Of a stretch of DNA of 64,000 bases, positions 17,093 through 25,544 are shown piece by piece. A program made the position numbers and the translations under genes. The notes beneath the pieces are model-generated. The model was not told the origin of the DNA, did not search any database, and saw nothing but the letters and a program-made list of their open reading frames with translations. Origin of the DNA: Streptomyces sp. NBC_00510 (GTDB lineage: Bacteria; Actinomycetota; Actinomycetes; Streptomycetales; Streptomycetaceae); the NCBI GenBank assembly GCA_036013505.1, contig CP107851.1, forward strand, positions 5,296,001 through 5,360,000, in the 5' to 3' direction. Numbering within the stretch: position 1 is the stretch's first letter; each line of letters starts with the position of its first letter.

Positions 17093-17842
17093 TCAGCTCG
17101 CGCGGGGGCCCTCCGGGGGGCGCTGGCGCGGCATGCTCGGCCGGCCGCCGGGCAGCAGCGGGAACCTGCCGCCGGTGCCGGTCGCGGCGCCCTCGGGGCC
17201 CCGGGTGCTCCCCGCCCAGGTCAGGGACTGGGTCCGCAGCGGAGCGGCGCCGGCCCGGAAGTCCACCATCCAGTCGGCCGTCTCGCAGCGCACGAGCTCC
17301 GAGACGTCCTCGCTGAAGCGGCGCAGCACGGTCAGGCACCGCTCGGCGGCCTCGGCCGCGGTGCCCTCCGTCGGGCCCAGGACCTCGCGGACCGACTCCG
17401 ACGCCCAGTCGAAGCGCAGCGCCTCCAGCCGGCGCTGCACGGCCTGGGCGGTGGCCATGTCCCGCATCCAGCCGGCCGTCAGGCCGAGGTAGCGGTCCAG
17501 GCCCACGCACACGACGGCCAGCACCAAGGCGGCGTACGCCCAGCGGATGTGCCCGCCCGCCCCCGTGACGGCGAGGACGGCGCCGGTCGTCGCGAAGAGG
17601 GCCGCGCCGACCCGCAGCGACCGGGCCCAGCGGCGCTTGCGCAGACGGTCGGCGAGGTACCACTCGACGGTCCGCAGGGCGTCCGCCTCCACCCAGCGGT
17701 AGAGCTCCTCCAGCCGCTCGGCCGGTTCCCCCCAGTCGCCGAGCGGGAAGGGCGGCGTCCGCAGGTCCTCCTGCCGGTGCAGCGCGCGCCGCTTTGGCTT
17801 CTCCCGGGGGACCTCCTCGGGATACATGTCCGGCTGGCTCAC
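17093..17842 (-). CDS. Two-TM protein, SLATT/DUF4231-like
   Basis: About 249 residues. Charged N-terminus, then WVEADALRTVEWYLADRLRKRRWARSLR leading into two adjacent membrane helices (VGAALFATTGAVLAV and IRWAYAALVLAVVCVGL) with a very short turn, followed by a helical region LGLTAGWMRDMATAQAVQRRLEAL and a Pro/Gly-rich tail. This arrangement matches SLATT/DUF4231 proteins, a superfamily that includes predicted pore-forming effectors of nucleotide-signalling defence systems. No nucleotidyltransferase or SLOG partner is next to it, so a defence role is not supported here. GTG 17842 is preferred for its GAGGGA site; ATG 17878 is the longer alternative. Confidence 0.65.
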   Translation of the reverse strand: MSQPDMYPEEVPREKPKRRALHRQEDLRTPPFPLGDWGEPAERLEELYRWVEADALRTVEWYLADRLRKRRWARSLRVGAALFATTGAVLAVTGAGGHIRWAYAALVLAVVCVGLDRYLGLTAGWMRDMATAQAVQRRLEALRFDWASESVREVLGPTEGTAAEAAERCLTVLRRFSEDVSELVRCETADWMVDFRAGAAPLRTQSLTWAGSTRGPEGAATGTGGRFPLLPGGRPSMPRQRPPEGPRAS

Positions 17843-18033
17843 CTGCACGCTCCCTCGCGACTTCCGATGACGAGGCACCTTCTTACCGCCGAACGGCTGA
17901 CCGTGCGAGGGTCATCGGGTCATTTCCGCCCTTACGGGTTCCTTGATCAGGTATGGGGCCCGGCTCCGGGCCACCCGAAAGAGTGAGCCGGGGGTCGTGG
18001 CGACCGGCCCACGGGGAGGGTGCCGCCAGCCGA

Positions 18034-18039
18034 TACCCT
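18034..18039 (+). promoter_or_regulatory. -10 hexamer of a likely leaderless promoter (purD)
   Basis: TACCCT, 6 bases before the GTG at 18046. Confidence 0.55.
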
Positions 18040-18045
18040 GGGCAC

Positions 18046-19296
18046 GTGAACGTGCTTGTGATCGGCGGCGGTGCCCGCGAACACGCCCTGTGCCGTGCCC
18101 TCTCCCTCGACCTCGACGTGGAGTCGCTGCACTGCGCGCCCGGCAACGCCGGCATCGCCGAGGTGGCGGAGCTGCACGCGGTCGACGCCCTCGACGGCGC
18201 GGCGGTGGCCGACCTCGCGGAGCGGCTCGGCGCCGACCTCGTCGTGGTGGGCCCGGAGGCCCCCCTCGTGGCGGGCGTGGCCGACGCCGTGCGCGCCCGC
18301 GGCATCGACTGCTTCGGCCCGTCCGGGCAGGCCGCGGCCCTGGAGGGCTCGAAGGCGTTCGCCAAGGACGTGATGGCCTCGGCCGGCGTGCCCACCGCAC
18401 GCTCCTACGTGTGCACCACCCCCGCCGAGGTGGACCACGCGCTGGACGCCTTCGGCGCCCCGTACGTCGTGAAGGACGACGGCCTGGCCGCGGGCAAGGG
18501 CGTCGTGGTGACCGACGACCTGGAGGCCGCCCGGGCGCACGCCAACTCCTGCGAGCGCGTGGTCATCGAGGAGTACCTGGACGGCCCCGAGGTCTCCCTG
18601 TTCGCCGTCACCGACGGCGAGACGGTGGTCCCGCTGCAGCCCGCGCAGGACTTCAAGCGCGCCCACGACGCCGACGAGGGCCCCAACACCGGTGGCATGG
18701 GCGCGTACAGCCCGCTGCCGTGGGCCGATCCCCGGCTGGTCGAGGAGGTGGAGCGCACGGTGCTCCAGCCGACCGTCGACGAGTTGCGCCGCCGGGGCAC
18801 CCCGTTCGCCGGGCTGCTGTACGCGGGGCTGGCGATCACCTCGCGCGGTGTGCGGGTGATCGAGTTCAACGCGCGCTTCGGCGACCCGGAGACCCAGGTC
18901 GTGCTGGCCCGGCTGAGGACCCCGCTAGCGGGCCTGCTGCGCGCCGCGGCGACCGGCCGGCTGGCCGCCTTCCCGGCGCTGCGCTGGAGCGACGGCGCCG
19001 CGGTGACCGTGGTCATCGCCTCCGAGAACTACCCCGGCACCCCGCGCACCGGCGACCCGATCACGGGCCTGGACGAGGTCGCGGAGCAGGACGAGCACGC
19101 CTACGTGCTGCACGCGGGCACCAAGGCGGAAGCCGAGGGCCGTGTGGTGAGCGCCGGCGGCCGCGTACTGTCCGTCACGGCCACCGGTGGCGATCTGGCC
19201 AAGGCCAGGGAGCGCGCCTACCGGGCGGTGGGACGGATCGGGCTGAAGGGCTCGCACCACCGTTCGGATATCGCAGAGAAGGCCGCCCAAGCCTGA
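18046..19296 (+). CDS. purD: Phosphoribosylamine-glycine ligase
   Basis: ATP-grasp enzyme for step 2 of de novo purine synthesis (phosphoribosylamine + glycine + ATP to GAR). 416 residues, normal length. Seen: N-terminal VLVIGGGAREHALCRAL, VVGPEAPLVAGVAD, the ATP-grasp segment YVVKDDGLAAGKGVVV, the acidic VIEEYLDGPEVSLF, then FKRAHDADEGPNTGGMGAYS and the metal-binding VIEFNARFGDPETQV. GTG 18046 matches the family N-terminus and lies 6 bases after a -10 hexamer. Confidence 0.97.
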   Translation: MNVLVIGGGAREHALCRALSLDLDVESLHCAPGNAGIAEVAELHAVDALDGAAVADLAERLGADLVVVGPEAPLVAGVADAVRARGIDCFGPSGQAAALEGSKAFAKDVMASAGVPTARSYVCTTPAEVDHALDAFGAPYVVKDDGLAAGKGVVVTDDLEAARAHANSCERVVIEEYLDGPEVSLFAVTDGETVVPLQPAQDFKRAHDADEGPNTGGMGAYSPLPWADPRLVEEVERTVLQPTVDELRRRGTPFAGLLYAGLAITSRGVRVIEFNARFGDPETQVVLARLRTPLAGLLRAAATGRLAAFPALRWSDGAAVTVVIASENYPGTPRTGDPITGLDEVAEQDEHAYVLHAGTKAEAEGRVVSAGGRVLSVTATGGDLAKARERAYRAVGRIGLKGSHHRSDIAEKAAQA

Positions 19297-19486
19297 ATCA
19301 GCGGGCAAGGCCACTCCAAGGGGTGATGCCTTCGCCATCCTGCTGACGTGAGCCCCGAGCCCAACTACTGTGCCCGGCAAGCGCACTGTGGAACCCCGCG
19401 CGCACTGCACTATCGGCCCTACCGGCATTGCGGTGTCGGTGGGCGGTGCGACAGTGGGGGCATGCAGTCGCGTCAGCAGCTTGGGG

Positions 19487-21166
19487 GTGAGCACACCGTT
19501 GGCCGGGGAAGCAGGTGAGGGACACGCGCGGTCACGCGCGCTCGCCGTCCTGCGCATCCGCAGCGCCGCGTTGACGGTCGCGCTGCTGCCTGCCGCGGTG
19601 GCGGTCGTGCTGCTGGTCGGCGGCGCGACGGGCCGCATCGTCGGCGACGCGTCCGAGGTGCTGCGCTGGGCCGTGGTCGCGGGCGCGCTGCTCGTGCTGC
19701 TGCTCGCGTCCGGTGTCGCGGCGGTGATCGTACGCGCCAGGCCGGCCGAGAGCCCGACCGTGGCCGTCTCCGAGGCGTCGGCCCCCGACCTGTACCGCAT
19801 GGTGCGTGACCTGGCCGTTCGCCTGCAGGTGCCCGCGCCCTCCGCGATAGAGCTGACTCCCGACTGCGACAGCTGGCTGGAGGACCGCACCCATCGGCAG
19901 CGGCGCCGCGCGGCGTCCGAGGCGCCCACGCTGGTGATCGGCTCGCCGTTCATGTGGTGGATGCGGGTCGCCGAGCTGCGCGCCCTGCTCGCCCCGGTCG
20001 TGGCGGGCACGGGCCCGGCCGCCGATCCGGACATCGCGGCCGCCCGCCGCTTCGTACGCGGCCTGGACGCCGCCGTCGGCGTGGCCACCGCCCCGCAGGA
20101 GCCCTCGGTCGTCGGGTTCCTGCGCCGTCCCGCGTACGGGTTCCTGGGCTGGGTCGCCAGGCTGCTGCTGCGCGGCTGCCGGGCGCACGCGGCGGAGATG
20201 GAGCGCGCGGTGGCCGCCTCCGCCTCCGAGCGGGCCCAGGCGGTCGACTACGGGCTGCGCATCGTCGCCCAGGAGCAGGTGGGCCTGGCCTACGCGGGCT
20301 GGGACCGGCTGCTGACCCGGGTGGCGCTGCCGGCCTGGCGCATGGGCCGCTGGCCGTCCCGCCTCGACGCGGGCGTGGTGGCGGCCCTGACCGAGCTGTC
20401 CCGGCGGGACCGGCTGGCCGAGGGCTTCGAGTCCCGGCTGGGCGAGCGCCCGGCGTGCGACCTGCTGGAGGAGCCCGGCACGATGGACGAGGCGGCCTCG
20501 CTGCTCGCCGCCCGGCTGTTCCACGGCGGTCCGCAGCGACCCGGCCCCGAATGGTCGCCGGTCGGCTGGGACACCTACCCGCAGGAGGTCGTGGACCGCA
20601 TCTGGCGCAGCGACGCCTCCCGCCTGGTGACCGTCCTGGACGAGGTGCACGAGCCCGCGGGGGTCGCCGGGAGCCGGCGCATATCCGTGGCCTCCGGCGG
20701 GTCGCGGAGCCCGGTGGACGACTGCGCCGAGCCGGGGCGCGCGACCCTGGCCCGGGTGCTGGAGCGGCTCTCCGCGGGCGGCAGCGAGGAGCTGGCGGCC
20801 CGCATCACCCGGCACGTCGCCCGTGAGGAGGCCGTGCGCGAGGCGGCCGCGCGGGAGGATTCCGCCGGCCAGGCCCCGTCCGACGGCGTCCTCACGCCCG
20901 TCTACCAGCTGCTCCCGCCGCGGACCGGCCGCGAGCTGCTCACCGACCACGTGACCGCGATGATCTGCTGTGCCGCGGTGGACACCGCCGGTGCCACCCC
21001 GGGCCTGGACTGGCTGGACGGGCCGGCCCTGCTGGTCGGCGGGGTGCGCCGGGGAGACCTGGCCTGGCCCGTGCTCCGGCTCGTGGAGAACGGCGACGCC
21101 GCCCCGCTGCGTTCCTGGCTCAGTGCGGTGGGCGTGCGCCCCGAGAAGCCGATACGGCTCATCTGA
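19487..21166 (+). CDS. Membrane protein resembling an M48 peptidase but without the zinc site
   Basis: About 559 residues (start uncertain: GTG 19487 preferred, GTG 19370 longer). Two N-terminal membrane helices (TVALLPAAVAVVLLVGGA and WAVVAGALLVLLLASGVAAVIV) are followed by a segment laid out like HtpX-type M48 proteases: APDLYRMVRDLAVRLQVPAP, PTLVIGSPFMWWMRVAELRALLAP. Where M48 enzymes have AHELGH, this protein has APVVAG, and the later glutamate region reads HAAEMERAVAAS. The HExxH motif is therefore lost and zinc peptidase activity is not expected. It is probably a pseudo-enzyme or scaffold conserved beside the pur genes. The C-terminal 250 residues match nothing I recognise. Confidence 0.7.
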   Translation: MSTPLAGEAGEGHARSRALAVLRIRSAALTVALLPAAVAVVLLVGGATGRIVGDASEVLRWAVVAGALLVLLLASGVAAVIVRARPAESPTVAVSEASAPDLYRMVRDLAVRLQVPAPSAIELTPDCDSWLEDRTHRQRRRAASEAPTLVIGSPFMWWMRVAELRALLAPVVAGTGPAADPDIAAARRFVRGLDAAVGVATAPQEPSVVGFLRRPAYGFLGWVARLLLRGCRAHAAEMERAVAASASERAQAVDYGLRIVAQEQVGLAYAGWDRLLTRVALPAWRMGRWPSRLDAGVVAALTELSRRDRLAEGFESRLGERPACDLLEEPGTMDEAASLLAARLFHGGPQRPGPEWSPVGWDTYPQEVVDRIWRSDASRLVTVLDEVHEPAGVAGSRRISVASGGSRSPVDDCAEPGRATLARVLERLSAGGSEELAARITRHVAREEAVREAAAREDSAGQAPSDGVLTPVYQLLPPRTGRELLTDHVTAMICCAAVDTAGATPGLDWLDGPALLVGGVRRGDLAWPVLRLVENGDAAPLRSWLSAVGVRPEKPIRLI

Positions 21167-21262
21167 CGGAAAAATGGCGGGGTTTGTCCGCCCCGGCGTG
21201 AAATCCTGGCGATAATGCACCACGAACAGTAACCAAGGCAGCGCATTGTGTGATGTGCTGGA

Positions 21263-21278
21263 TGTGCGCACACGCACA
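21263..21278. repeat. Short inverted repeat upstream of the DMFase-like gene
   Basis: TGTGCG and CGCACA flank CACA, 33 bases before the GTG start at 21311. It could be a small operator; weak evidence. Confidence 0.3.
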
Positions 21279-21310
21279 CCACCTCGGGGGACGACGAGGA
21301 GGGGACCATC

Positions 21311-22819
21311 GTGGTGAAGGAGCAGGTCCGCCGCTGGCAGTCCGGGGCACTGGCGCACGGGGTCACCGACCCCTTCGGGCAGGGCCCGGTGCCGTGGCTG
21401 CGTGGCGCGGTGCAGTATCTGGACGACACCGGCCAGGTCGTGCCGTGGTACGTCGACCTGGCGGCCAGCCGCGGGGAGCCCGGGGGTCTGCCGGGCGACG
21501 CCGTGGGGCGCATGCCCCGCGTGCCCGGCCCGCGCGCCGCGGACGACGTGCGGTGCCAGGTCAAGGGCTTCGCGCCGGGCGCCTCCGTGGCCCCCGGCGA
21601 CGCCATCGACTTCCGCATCACCGTCGACCCGCCGCAGAGCTACGGCATCGACGTCTACCGGATCGGGCACTACGGCGGCGACGGCGCCGCCCAGTTCACC
21701 TCCAGCCCCCGCCTGTCGGGGATCGTGCAGCCCACGCCGCTCGCCGCCGGGCGCACCGTCTCCTGTCACCACTGGTGGCAGTCCTGGCGGCTGCAGGTGC
21801 CCTCGTACTGGAAGTCCGGCGCCTACGTCGCCGTGCTCACCACGCAGGACGGCTACCGCAGCCACATCCCGTTCACGGTGCGCGACGACCGGCCGGCCGA
21901 TCTGCTCCTGCTGCTGCCCGACGTCACCTGGCAGGCGTACAACCTCTACCCCGAGGACGGCCGCACGGGTGCCAGCCTCTACCACGCCTGGGACGAGAAG
22001 GGCCGCCTGCTGGGCGAGGAGGAGGCCGCGGTCACCGTCTCCTTCGACCGCCCGTACGCGGGCGCCGGGCTCCCGCTGCACGTCGGCCACGCCTACGACT
22101 TCATCCGCTGGGCCGAGCGCTACGGCTACGACCTGGCCTACGCCGACGCCCGCGACCTGCACGCGGGGCGGATCGATCCTTCGCGCTACCGGGGCATGGT
22201 CTTCCCCGGTCACGACGAGTACTGGACGGTCCCCATGCGGCGCGCCGTCGAGGCGGCCCGGGACGGCGGCACCTCTCTGGTCTTCCTGTCCGCCAACACC
22301 ATGTACTGGCAGACCGAGCTGGGCCCCTCCCCGTCCGGCGACCCCGACCGGCTGCTCAGCTGCCGCAAGCGCCGCGGCCACCCGCCGGGCCGCAGCGCCC
22401 TGTGGCGTGACATGGGCGAGCCCGAACAGCTGCTGATCGGCGTGCAGTACTCCGGCCGGGTGCCCGAACCGTCCCCGCTGGTGGTGCGGAACGCCGGCCA
22501 CTGGCTGTGGGAGGCCACCGGCGCCGAGGAGGGCGACGAGATCCCCGGCCTGGTCGCGGGTGAGGCGGACCGTTACTTCCCGCGTACGCCGCTGCCCGAC
22601 TACATGGAGCGGATCCTGCTCGCCCACTCCCCGTACGAGGACTCGGCGGGCCGCCGAGCGCACCAGGAGACCTCGCTGTACCGGGCGCCCGGCGGGGCCC
22701 TGGTCTTCGCCTCCGGCACCTTCGCCTGGTCCCCGGCGCTGGACCGCCCGGGCCACGTCGACCCCCGTGTCCAGCGCGCCACCGCCAACCTCCTGGACCA
22801 CATCTGCAAGCACGGCTGA
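21311..22819 (+). CDS. N,N-dimethylformamidase large-subunit-like protein
   Basis: 502 residues without a clear signal peptide. It follows the pattern of the N,N-dimethylformamidase large-subunit (DMFA2-like) family: DVYRIGHYGGDGA, PSYWKSGAYVAVLTTQDGY, DVTWQAYNLYPEDGRTGASLY, FDRPY, GHDEYWTVPMRRAVEAARDGG and LVFLSANTMYWQTEL. Many actinobacteria carry such genes without degrading DMF, so the name is a fold label. The small subunit of true DMFase is not adjacent. Start GTG 21311 follows GAGGAGGGG. It is a singleton between the M48-like gene and purC. Confidence 0.8.
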   Translation: MVKEQVRRWQSGALAHGVTDPFGQGPVPWLRGAVQYLDDTGQVVPWYVDLAASRGEPGGLPGDAVGRMPRVPGPRAADDVRCQVKGFAPGASVAPGDAIDFRITVDPPQSYGIDVYRIGHYGGDGAAQFTSSPRLSGIVQPTPLAAGRTVSCHHWWQSWRLQVPSYWKSGAYVAVLTTQDGYRSHIPFTVRDDRPADLLLLLPDVTWQAYNLYPEDGRTGASLYHAWDEKGRLLGEEEAAVTVSFDRPYAGAGLPLHVGHAYDFIRWAERYGYDLAYADARDLHAGRIDPSRYRGMVFPGHDEYWTVPMRRAVEAARDGGTSLVFLSANTMYWQTELGPSPSGDPDRLLSCRKRRGHPPGRSALWRDMGEPEQLLIGVQYSGRVPEPSPLVVRNAGHWLWEATGAEEGDEIPGLVAGEADRYFPRTPLPDYMERILLAHSPYEDSAGRRAHQETSLYRAPGGALVFASGTFAWSPALDRPGHVDPRVQRATANLLDHICKHG

Positions 22820-22889
22820 CCCCCGCGTCGCGCCCGCCGGGCGCACGTACGGGAGAATCGGGAACCGAACCGCCGATCGGGGAGGACCC

Positions 22890-23786
22890 ATGTCCGGATT
22901 CGTCCACAAGCCCGAGCCCGCGCAAGTGCCGGGCCTGGTGCACCTGCACACCGGCAAGGTGCGCGAGCTGTACCAGAACGAGGCAGGGGAGCTGGTGATG
23001 GTGGCCAGCGACCGGATGTCCGCGTACGACTGGGTGCTGCCCACCGAGATCCCGGACAAGGGCCGCGTCCTGACCCGGTTGTCGCTGTGGTGGTTCGACC
23101 AGATCGCCGACCTGGTGCCGCACCACGTGCTGTCCACCGAGCTCCCCGAGGGCGCCCCCGCCGACTGGGAGGGGCGGACGACGGTCTGCAAGCCGCTGGA
23201 CATGATCCCCGTCGAGTGCGTGGCGCGCGGCTACCTGGCCGGCTCCGGCCTGATCGAGTACGACGCCGACCGCACGGTGTGCGGGGTGACCCTCCCCGAG
23301 GGTCTGGTGGACGGCTCCGAGCTGCCCGCGCCGATCTTCACCCCGGCCACCAAGGCCGAGGTCGGCGAGCACGACGAGAACGTCAGCTACGAGGAGGTCG
23401 CCCGCCGGGTCGGTGCCGACACCGCGGCGCAGCTGCGCCAGAGCACCCTCGCGGTCTACGGCCGGGCCCGGGACATCGCCCGTGAGCGCGGCATCCTCCT
23501 GGCGGACACCAAGTTCGAGTTCGGCTTCGACGGCGAGGTGCTGACCATCGCCGACGAGGTGCTGACCCCGGACTCGTCGCGCTTCTGGCCCGCCGACCTG
23601 TGGGAGCCGGGCCACGCCCAGCCCTCCTACGACAAGCAGTTCGTCCGCGACTGGCTGACCTCCGCAGAGTCCGGCTGGGACCGCCGCAGCGAGCAGCCCC
23701 CGCCGCCCCTGCCGGAGCACGTGGTGGAGCAGACCCGCGCCAAGTACATCGAGGCGTACGAGCGGCTCACCGGCCTCAGCTGGTAG
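22890..23786 (+). CDS. purC: SAICAR synthetase
   Basis: Phosphoribosylaminoimidazole-succinocarboxamide synthase, step 8 of purine synthesis (CAIR + aspartate + ATP). 298 residues, the longer yeast-like form. Seen: HTGKVRELYQ (glycine-rich ATP loop), VASDRMSAYDWVLPTEIPDKGRVL, VECVARGYLAGSG, LPAPIFTPATKAEVGEHDENVS and the C-terminal ADEVLTPDSSRFWP. ATG 22890 is preceded by GGGGAGGA. It is transcribed towards the tRNA-Gly cluster on the other strand and ends in a shared terminator. Confidence 0.97.
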   Translation: MSGFVHKPEPAQVPGLVHLHTGKVRELYQNEAGELVMVASDRMSAYDWVLPTEIPDKGRVLTRLSLWWFDQIADLVPHHVLSTELPEGAPADWEGRTTVCKPLDMIPVECVARGYLAGSGLIEYDADRTVCGVTLPEGLVDGSELPAPIFTPATKAEVGEHDENVSYEEVARRVGADTAAQLRQSTLAVYGRARDIARERGILLADTKFEFGFDGEVLTIADEVLTPDSSRFWPADLWEPGHAQPSYDKQFVRDWLTSAESGWDRRSEQPPPPLPEHVVEQTRAKYIEAYERLTGLSW

Positions 23787-23880
23787 TCCGCCACGGCCCG
23801 CGTGCCCGCCGGTTCTCCGTCCGGCGGGCAGCGCGGCAGCCGCGGCGACGGCGGACGGCCCAGCCGTCCCAGGAACACCG

Positions 23881-23909
23881 AAGGCCCCGGTCGTCACGAC
23901 CGGGGCCTT
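23881..23909. terminator. Strong bidirectional terminator hairpin (purC / tRNA-Gly)
   Basis: Perfect 14-base arms, 23881-23894 and 23896-23909, around a single C. It lies between the purC stop and the 3' end of the first tRNA-Gly, which is on the minus strand. Confidence 0.8.
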
Positions 23910-23915
23910 CTCTTG

Positions 23916-23988
23916 AGCGGACGACGAGGCTCGAACTCGCGACCTCAACCTTGGCAAGGTTGCGCTCTACCAACTGAGCTACGTCCGC
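23916..23988 (-). tRNA. tRNA-Gly (anticodon GCC)
   Basis: On the minus strand a 73-nt cloverleaf: acceptor GCGGACG paired with CGTCCGC, D-arm AGCTCAGTTGGTAGAGC, anticodon loop TTGCCAA with GCC (reads GGC/GGU), T-arm GAGTTCGAGCCTC. CCA is not encoded. A terminator hairpin follows. Confidence 0.97.
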
Positions 23989-24351
23989 CTGCTCCGCGCG
24001 TTCCCGTGCGGTGCGTCATCCACTATAGCCAACCCTCGGGGCCTTGGGCACACACCCTGGCGCGGCGGGTTCCCCGCGTCGTGTCCCGCGGCGCACGCGA
24101 CGGGGGGCATGCAGCGGTGAGGGCCCGGTCACGGACCTCCGGGCGGTCCCCGTCGCCGTTCCCGGCCGGCCGGCCAACTCCGGTTCCACGGCGCGCCCCA
24201 GAGCCGCCGCGGCCCCCGTGGACGACCGGTGCGGGCGGGCCCCGGGGTGCGGAGGGGCGGCAGGCGGGGGCGATCGCCGCCCGAGGCCAGGGGAGTTCGG
24301 ACGTTCCGCCCTGTGGTCACCGTCACACCGACCGGTGCCGGGAGCACGAAG
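23989..24351. other. 363-base intergenic stretch between tRNA-Gly genes
   Basis: No supported gene. It should contain the promoter of the first tRNA-Gly (minus strand) at its left end. The rest is GC-rich with no clear repeat. The short open frames here show no family similarity. Confidence 0.6.
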
Positions 24352-24383
24352 AAGGCCCCGGTCGGTGATCCGACCGGGGCCTT
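24352..24383. terminator. Terminator hairpin of the second tRNA-Gly
   Basis: Perfect 14-base arms, 24352-24365 and 24370-24383, with loop TGAT. The first 13 bases of the stem are the same as in the hairpin at 23881, suggesting that tRNA and terminator were duplicated as a unit. Confidence 0.8.
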
Positions 24384-24391
24384 CCCTCAAG

Positions 24392-24464
24392 AGCGGACGA
24401 CGAGATTCGAACTCGCGACCCTCACCTTGGCAAGGTGATGCTCTACCAACTGAGCCACGTCCGC
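24392..24464 (-). tRNA. tRNA-Gly (anticodon GCC), second copy
   Basis: 73 nt with the same acceptor stem as the first copy and anticodon loop TTGCCAA. It differs from the first copy at several positions in the anticodon stem, D-arm and T-stem, always with pairing kept. Its terminator is at 24352-24383. Confidence 0.97.
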
Positions 24465-24509
24465 ACGGCGACTACCCTACCCGATCCTCAGGACCGGTCG
24501 AGCAATCAG

Positions 24510-24581
24510 AGCGGGTGACAGGAATCGCACACTGCGCCTTCCCCCTGGAAGAGGGATGTTCTGCTACTGAACTACACCCGC
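24510..24581 (-). tRNA. tRNA-Gly (anticodon UCC)
   Basis: 72 nt on the minus strand: acceptor GCGGGTG/CACCCGC, D-arm GTTCAGTAGCAGAAC, anticodon loop CTTCCAG giving UCC (reads GGA/GGG), T-arm with GCGATTCCTGT. It lies 45 bases upstream (in transcription direction) of the tRNA-Gly(GCC), so the two may be cotranscribed. Confidence 0.95.
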
Positions 24582-24723
24582 GTGGCCCGGGGGTCTCGGC
24601 CTTTCGGCCCGCCCTCGGCGTGTTCCAGACTCTAGCGGATCAACGGGGGTGGCTGTCCAATCGCTTCTTCCGGGTGATTCCCGGGTCGGGCCCCGGCCTG
24701 TCCGGCAGGGGCCCGGCGGCGGA

Positions 24724-25041
24724 TCAGCTGGCCTCGGCGTACGCCTCGTAGAGCTTCTTGGGGATACGGCCGCGCGGCGGCACGTCGAAGCCCCGGGAGA
24801 GCGCCCAGGCGCGCACGGCGGCCGGGTCGGGGGCGAGCGAGGTGTGCTTGTAGGCCTTGCCGAGCCGGTTGCGGCGGCGCCCTGCCTCGACGTACGGCGC
24901 GAGGGCCTCCCGGAGCTTCTCGGCGTTGCCGGCGGACAGGTCGATCTCGTACGACTTCCCGTCGAGGCCGAAAGTGACCGTTTCCGCCGCTTCACCGCCG
25001 TCGAGGTCGTCGGAGAGCGTGACCACTACGCGCTGCGCCAT
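24724..25041 (-). CDS. lsr2: Lsr2-family nucleoid-associated protein
   Basis: 105-residue xenogeneic-silencer-type protein. N-terminal dimerisation domain AQRVVVTLSDDLDGGEAAETVTFGLDG, an acidic/basic middle, and the C-terminal DNA-binding domain with RAWALSRGFDVPPRGRIPKKLYEAY, where the RGR turn is the AT-hook-like minor-groove reader. ATG 25041 follows AAAGGA. Streptomyces have two paralogues; the one beside purSQL corresponds, from memory, to LsrL rather than the main Lsr2. It is divergent from purS across a 261-base gap that is AT-richer than its surroundings (for example at 25136-25155 and 25240-25255). Confidence 0.92.
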   Translation of the reverse strand: MAQRVVVTLSDDLDGGEAAETVTFGLDGKSYEIDLSAGNAEKLREALAPYVEAGRRRNRLGKAYKHTSLAPDPAAVRAWALSRGFDVPPRGRIPKKLYEAYAEAS

Positions 25042-25302
25042 GGATGCCGGTCCTTTCAATGGAGAAGGCCTGGGGACTGCGTTGGCCCCGTTGTTGTATC
25101 GAAGCCCCGGGGCCGGGGTCAATGCTTTTCCATTTACCGGTCCGCATTTTTTCGCCGCAACCGATCGGCCAATTCCTCCGGGTGTCCCGGCGGCAATCCG
25201 GCCGGGGGATATTCCGTGACCATTCTGGAATATCTACCCGCGTAGATTTTTCGGCGGGGTACGGTGGGGACATCTCACCGCAGCACACCACCGGGAGTGA
25301 CC

Positions 25303-25544
25303 GTGGCACGCGTCGTAGTCGACGTCATGCTCAAGCCGGAGATCCTCGACCCCCAGGGCCAGGCGGTGCAGCGAGCGCTGCCGCGCCTCGGGTTCGAGGG
25401 AATCGCCGACGTCCGCCAGGGCAAGCGTTTTGAGCTCGAACTGGAGGGGCCGGTCGACGACGCCGCCCTCGCCCGTATCCGCAAGATGGCCGAGACCTTC
25501 CTCGCCAACACAGTGATCGAGGACTTCACCGTGAAGGTGGAGTC

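Noticed and set aside
17093..19296. A nucleotide-signalling defence system built on the SLATT-like gene
   Set aside because: Neighbours are purD and a conserved hypothetical; no nucleotidyltransferase, SLOG or nuclease gene is near.
23989..24351. Short open frames between the tRNA-Gly genes
   Set aside because: Arg/Pro/Gly-rich composition, no ribosome sites and they overlap tRNA genes or terminators.
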